Below, piece after piece: positions 63,468 to 64,000 of a stretch of 64,000 nucleotides of DNA. The number at the start of each line of letters is the position of its first letter. Position 1 is the stretch's first letter. The notes under the pieces were generated by a model. That model was not told the origin of the DNA. It searched no databases and saw nothing but the letters and a program-made list of their open reading frames with translations. Where the stretch lies: positions 1 to 64,000 of the forward strand of contig NZ_LBJC01000029.1 in assembly GCF_004114535.1 (NCBI RefSeq). The letters are read 5' to 3'. Made by a program: the position numbers and the translations under genes. The DNA comes from Bradyrhizobium nanningense. Lineage in GTDB: Bacteria > Pseudomonadota > Alphaproteobacteria > Rhizobiales > Xanthobacteraceae.

Positions 63468-63755
63468 GGATGCTCGGTAGCCGTCGCATACTTCATGCAC
63501 CTCGTTAGACCCATCTCAAATCGGGCTAACGCATTCCGACAATCGGGTGCCTTACACCGCGAGTGCAAGCGCTTGGAACATGGCTGAAACTGCCGCCGAC
63601 GCCGCAGCGAGCATGTCGAGGCGCCCGCCTTCTTCATCGCGGCGTGGAAAGGCACAAGGCCGTCAATGACGTCGTAAGTCGATCCAACCACCGCAAGAAC
63701 CAAATCGTCGGTTTGGCGTTATCCCCGCGCTACGGCACCGTCTCGCGGAGGTCTC

Positions 63756-63992
63756 ATGATGGACAACCAGGATCGGACGGCCTTAGTCCTATCAGCAGTC
63801 GCGTTGGCCATCGCCCTTGTGGTTGCATCCACGGTCACGATAGAGCACGTCAACACGCGCACGGCCAGCAACGACACGCCTCCCGGCACGACCGGGCTTG
63901 CCAAGCCGCACCCACCGCTGGACCGTGCCGCCGGCGAACCGATACAGACGGTAGGAACGCCGTCTCATTCGAGAATTTGGCAGCGCCCCTGA
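63756..63992 (+). CDS. Small single-pass membrane protein
   Basis: 78 aa from ATG 63756 (a second ATG follows), preceded by GCGGAGG at good spacing. One N-terminal membrane helix (V-L-S-A-V-A-L-A-I-A-L-V-V-A-S-T-V) and a polar Pro/Thr-rich tail, probably periplasmic. Family not recognised. The complete frame ends inside the window. Confidence 0.55.
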   Translation: MMDNQDRTALVLSAVALAIALVVASTVTIEHVNTRTASNDTPPGTTGLAKPHPPLDRAAGEPIQTVGTPSHSRIWQRP

Positions 63993-64000
63993 CCGGACGC

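Noticed and set aside
59371..63990. Integrated element bounded by a repeated tRNA end
   Set aside because: No integrase and no second copy of the tRNA 3' end were found up to the window edge.

Overview
The window looks like chromosomal DNA from a GC-rich Rhizobiales bacterium, most likely Bradyrhizobium or a close relative. This rests on the gene families, the intergenic palindromic repeats containing GTCATTGCGAGGAGC-type arms, and a tRNA(CAU) resembling rhizobial ones. No phage, insertion sequence, plasmid replication gene or CRISPR array was seen.

Layout. (1) 0-3.4 kb: an EAL protein with a doubtful 5' end, a VanZ-like protein, a CHRD protein and small unknowns. (2) 3.5-11.8 kb, minus strand: a chemotaxis operon reading STAS, cheY remnant, truncated MCP, cheW, MCP, cheR, cheB and a coiled-coil protein. 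It carries a deletion-like scar that joins the first 43 codons of cheY to an MCP lacking its first membrane helix. No cheA is present. (3) 12.0-16.2 kb: a REC-HD-GYP protein, then a secreted protein paired with a CHASE2 adenylate cyclase. (4) 16.3-21.8 kb: the protocatechuate route (pobA with a divergent AraC regulator; pcaHG with a divergent LysR regulator), with a candidate small RNA and a frameshifted NYN-domain gene between them. (5) 21.9-29.5 kb: pncB, a diguanylate cyclase, a TetR gene with two identical palindromic operators facing a small unknown gene, and a three-domain acyltransferase/acyl-ACP synthetase. (6) 29.5-34.4 kb: tcuA, a secreted esterase and tcuB, with a divergent GntR regulator; then ybaK. 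(7) 34.5-48 kb: formate/oxalate metabolism: NAD-dependent formate dehydrogenase (fdsA and an fdsG-fdsB fusion), a PsiF-like protein, an oxalate/formate antiporter and an NtrC-type two-component system.

(8) 45.3-55.5 kb: molybdenum/tungsten cofactor functions: a TusA-like protein, moeA, mobB, fdhD, mobA, then a four-gene operon (TupA-like binding protein, degenerate MoeA, MoeA fused to a binding-protein domain, NicC-like flavin hydroxylase) facing an HTH/binding-protein regulator. (9) 55.6-58.9 kb: three solute-binding proteins of three different transporter classes, none with membrane partners. (10) 59.3-64 kb: tRNA(CAU), followed by a papain-like protease, an isoprenylcysteine-methyltransferase-like membrane protein, a caspase-like protein and a small membrane protein.

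How parts connect. FdhD, MobA, MobB, MoeA and probably the TusA-like protein would build and sulfurate the molybdenum cofactor of the formate dehydrogenase. The antiporter would supply oxalate/formate. A consensus sigma-54 promoter (41692-41708) with two GGACA-N3-TGTCC palindromes upstream points to control of the antiporter by the adjacent sensor kinase and sigma-54 activator. The TupA/MoeA/NicC-like operon suggests a separate metal-cofactor module tied to a hydroxylation pathway. These two modules, the TetR operator pair and the chemotaxis scar are the most interesting parts.
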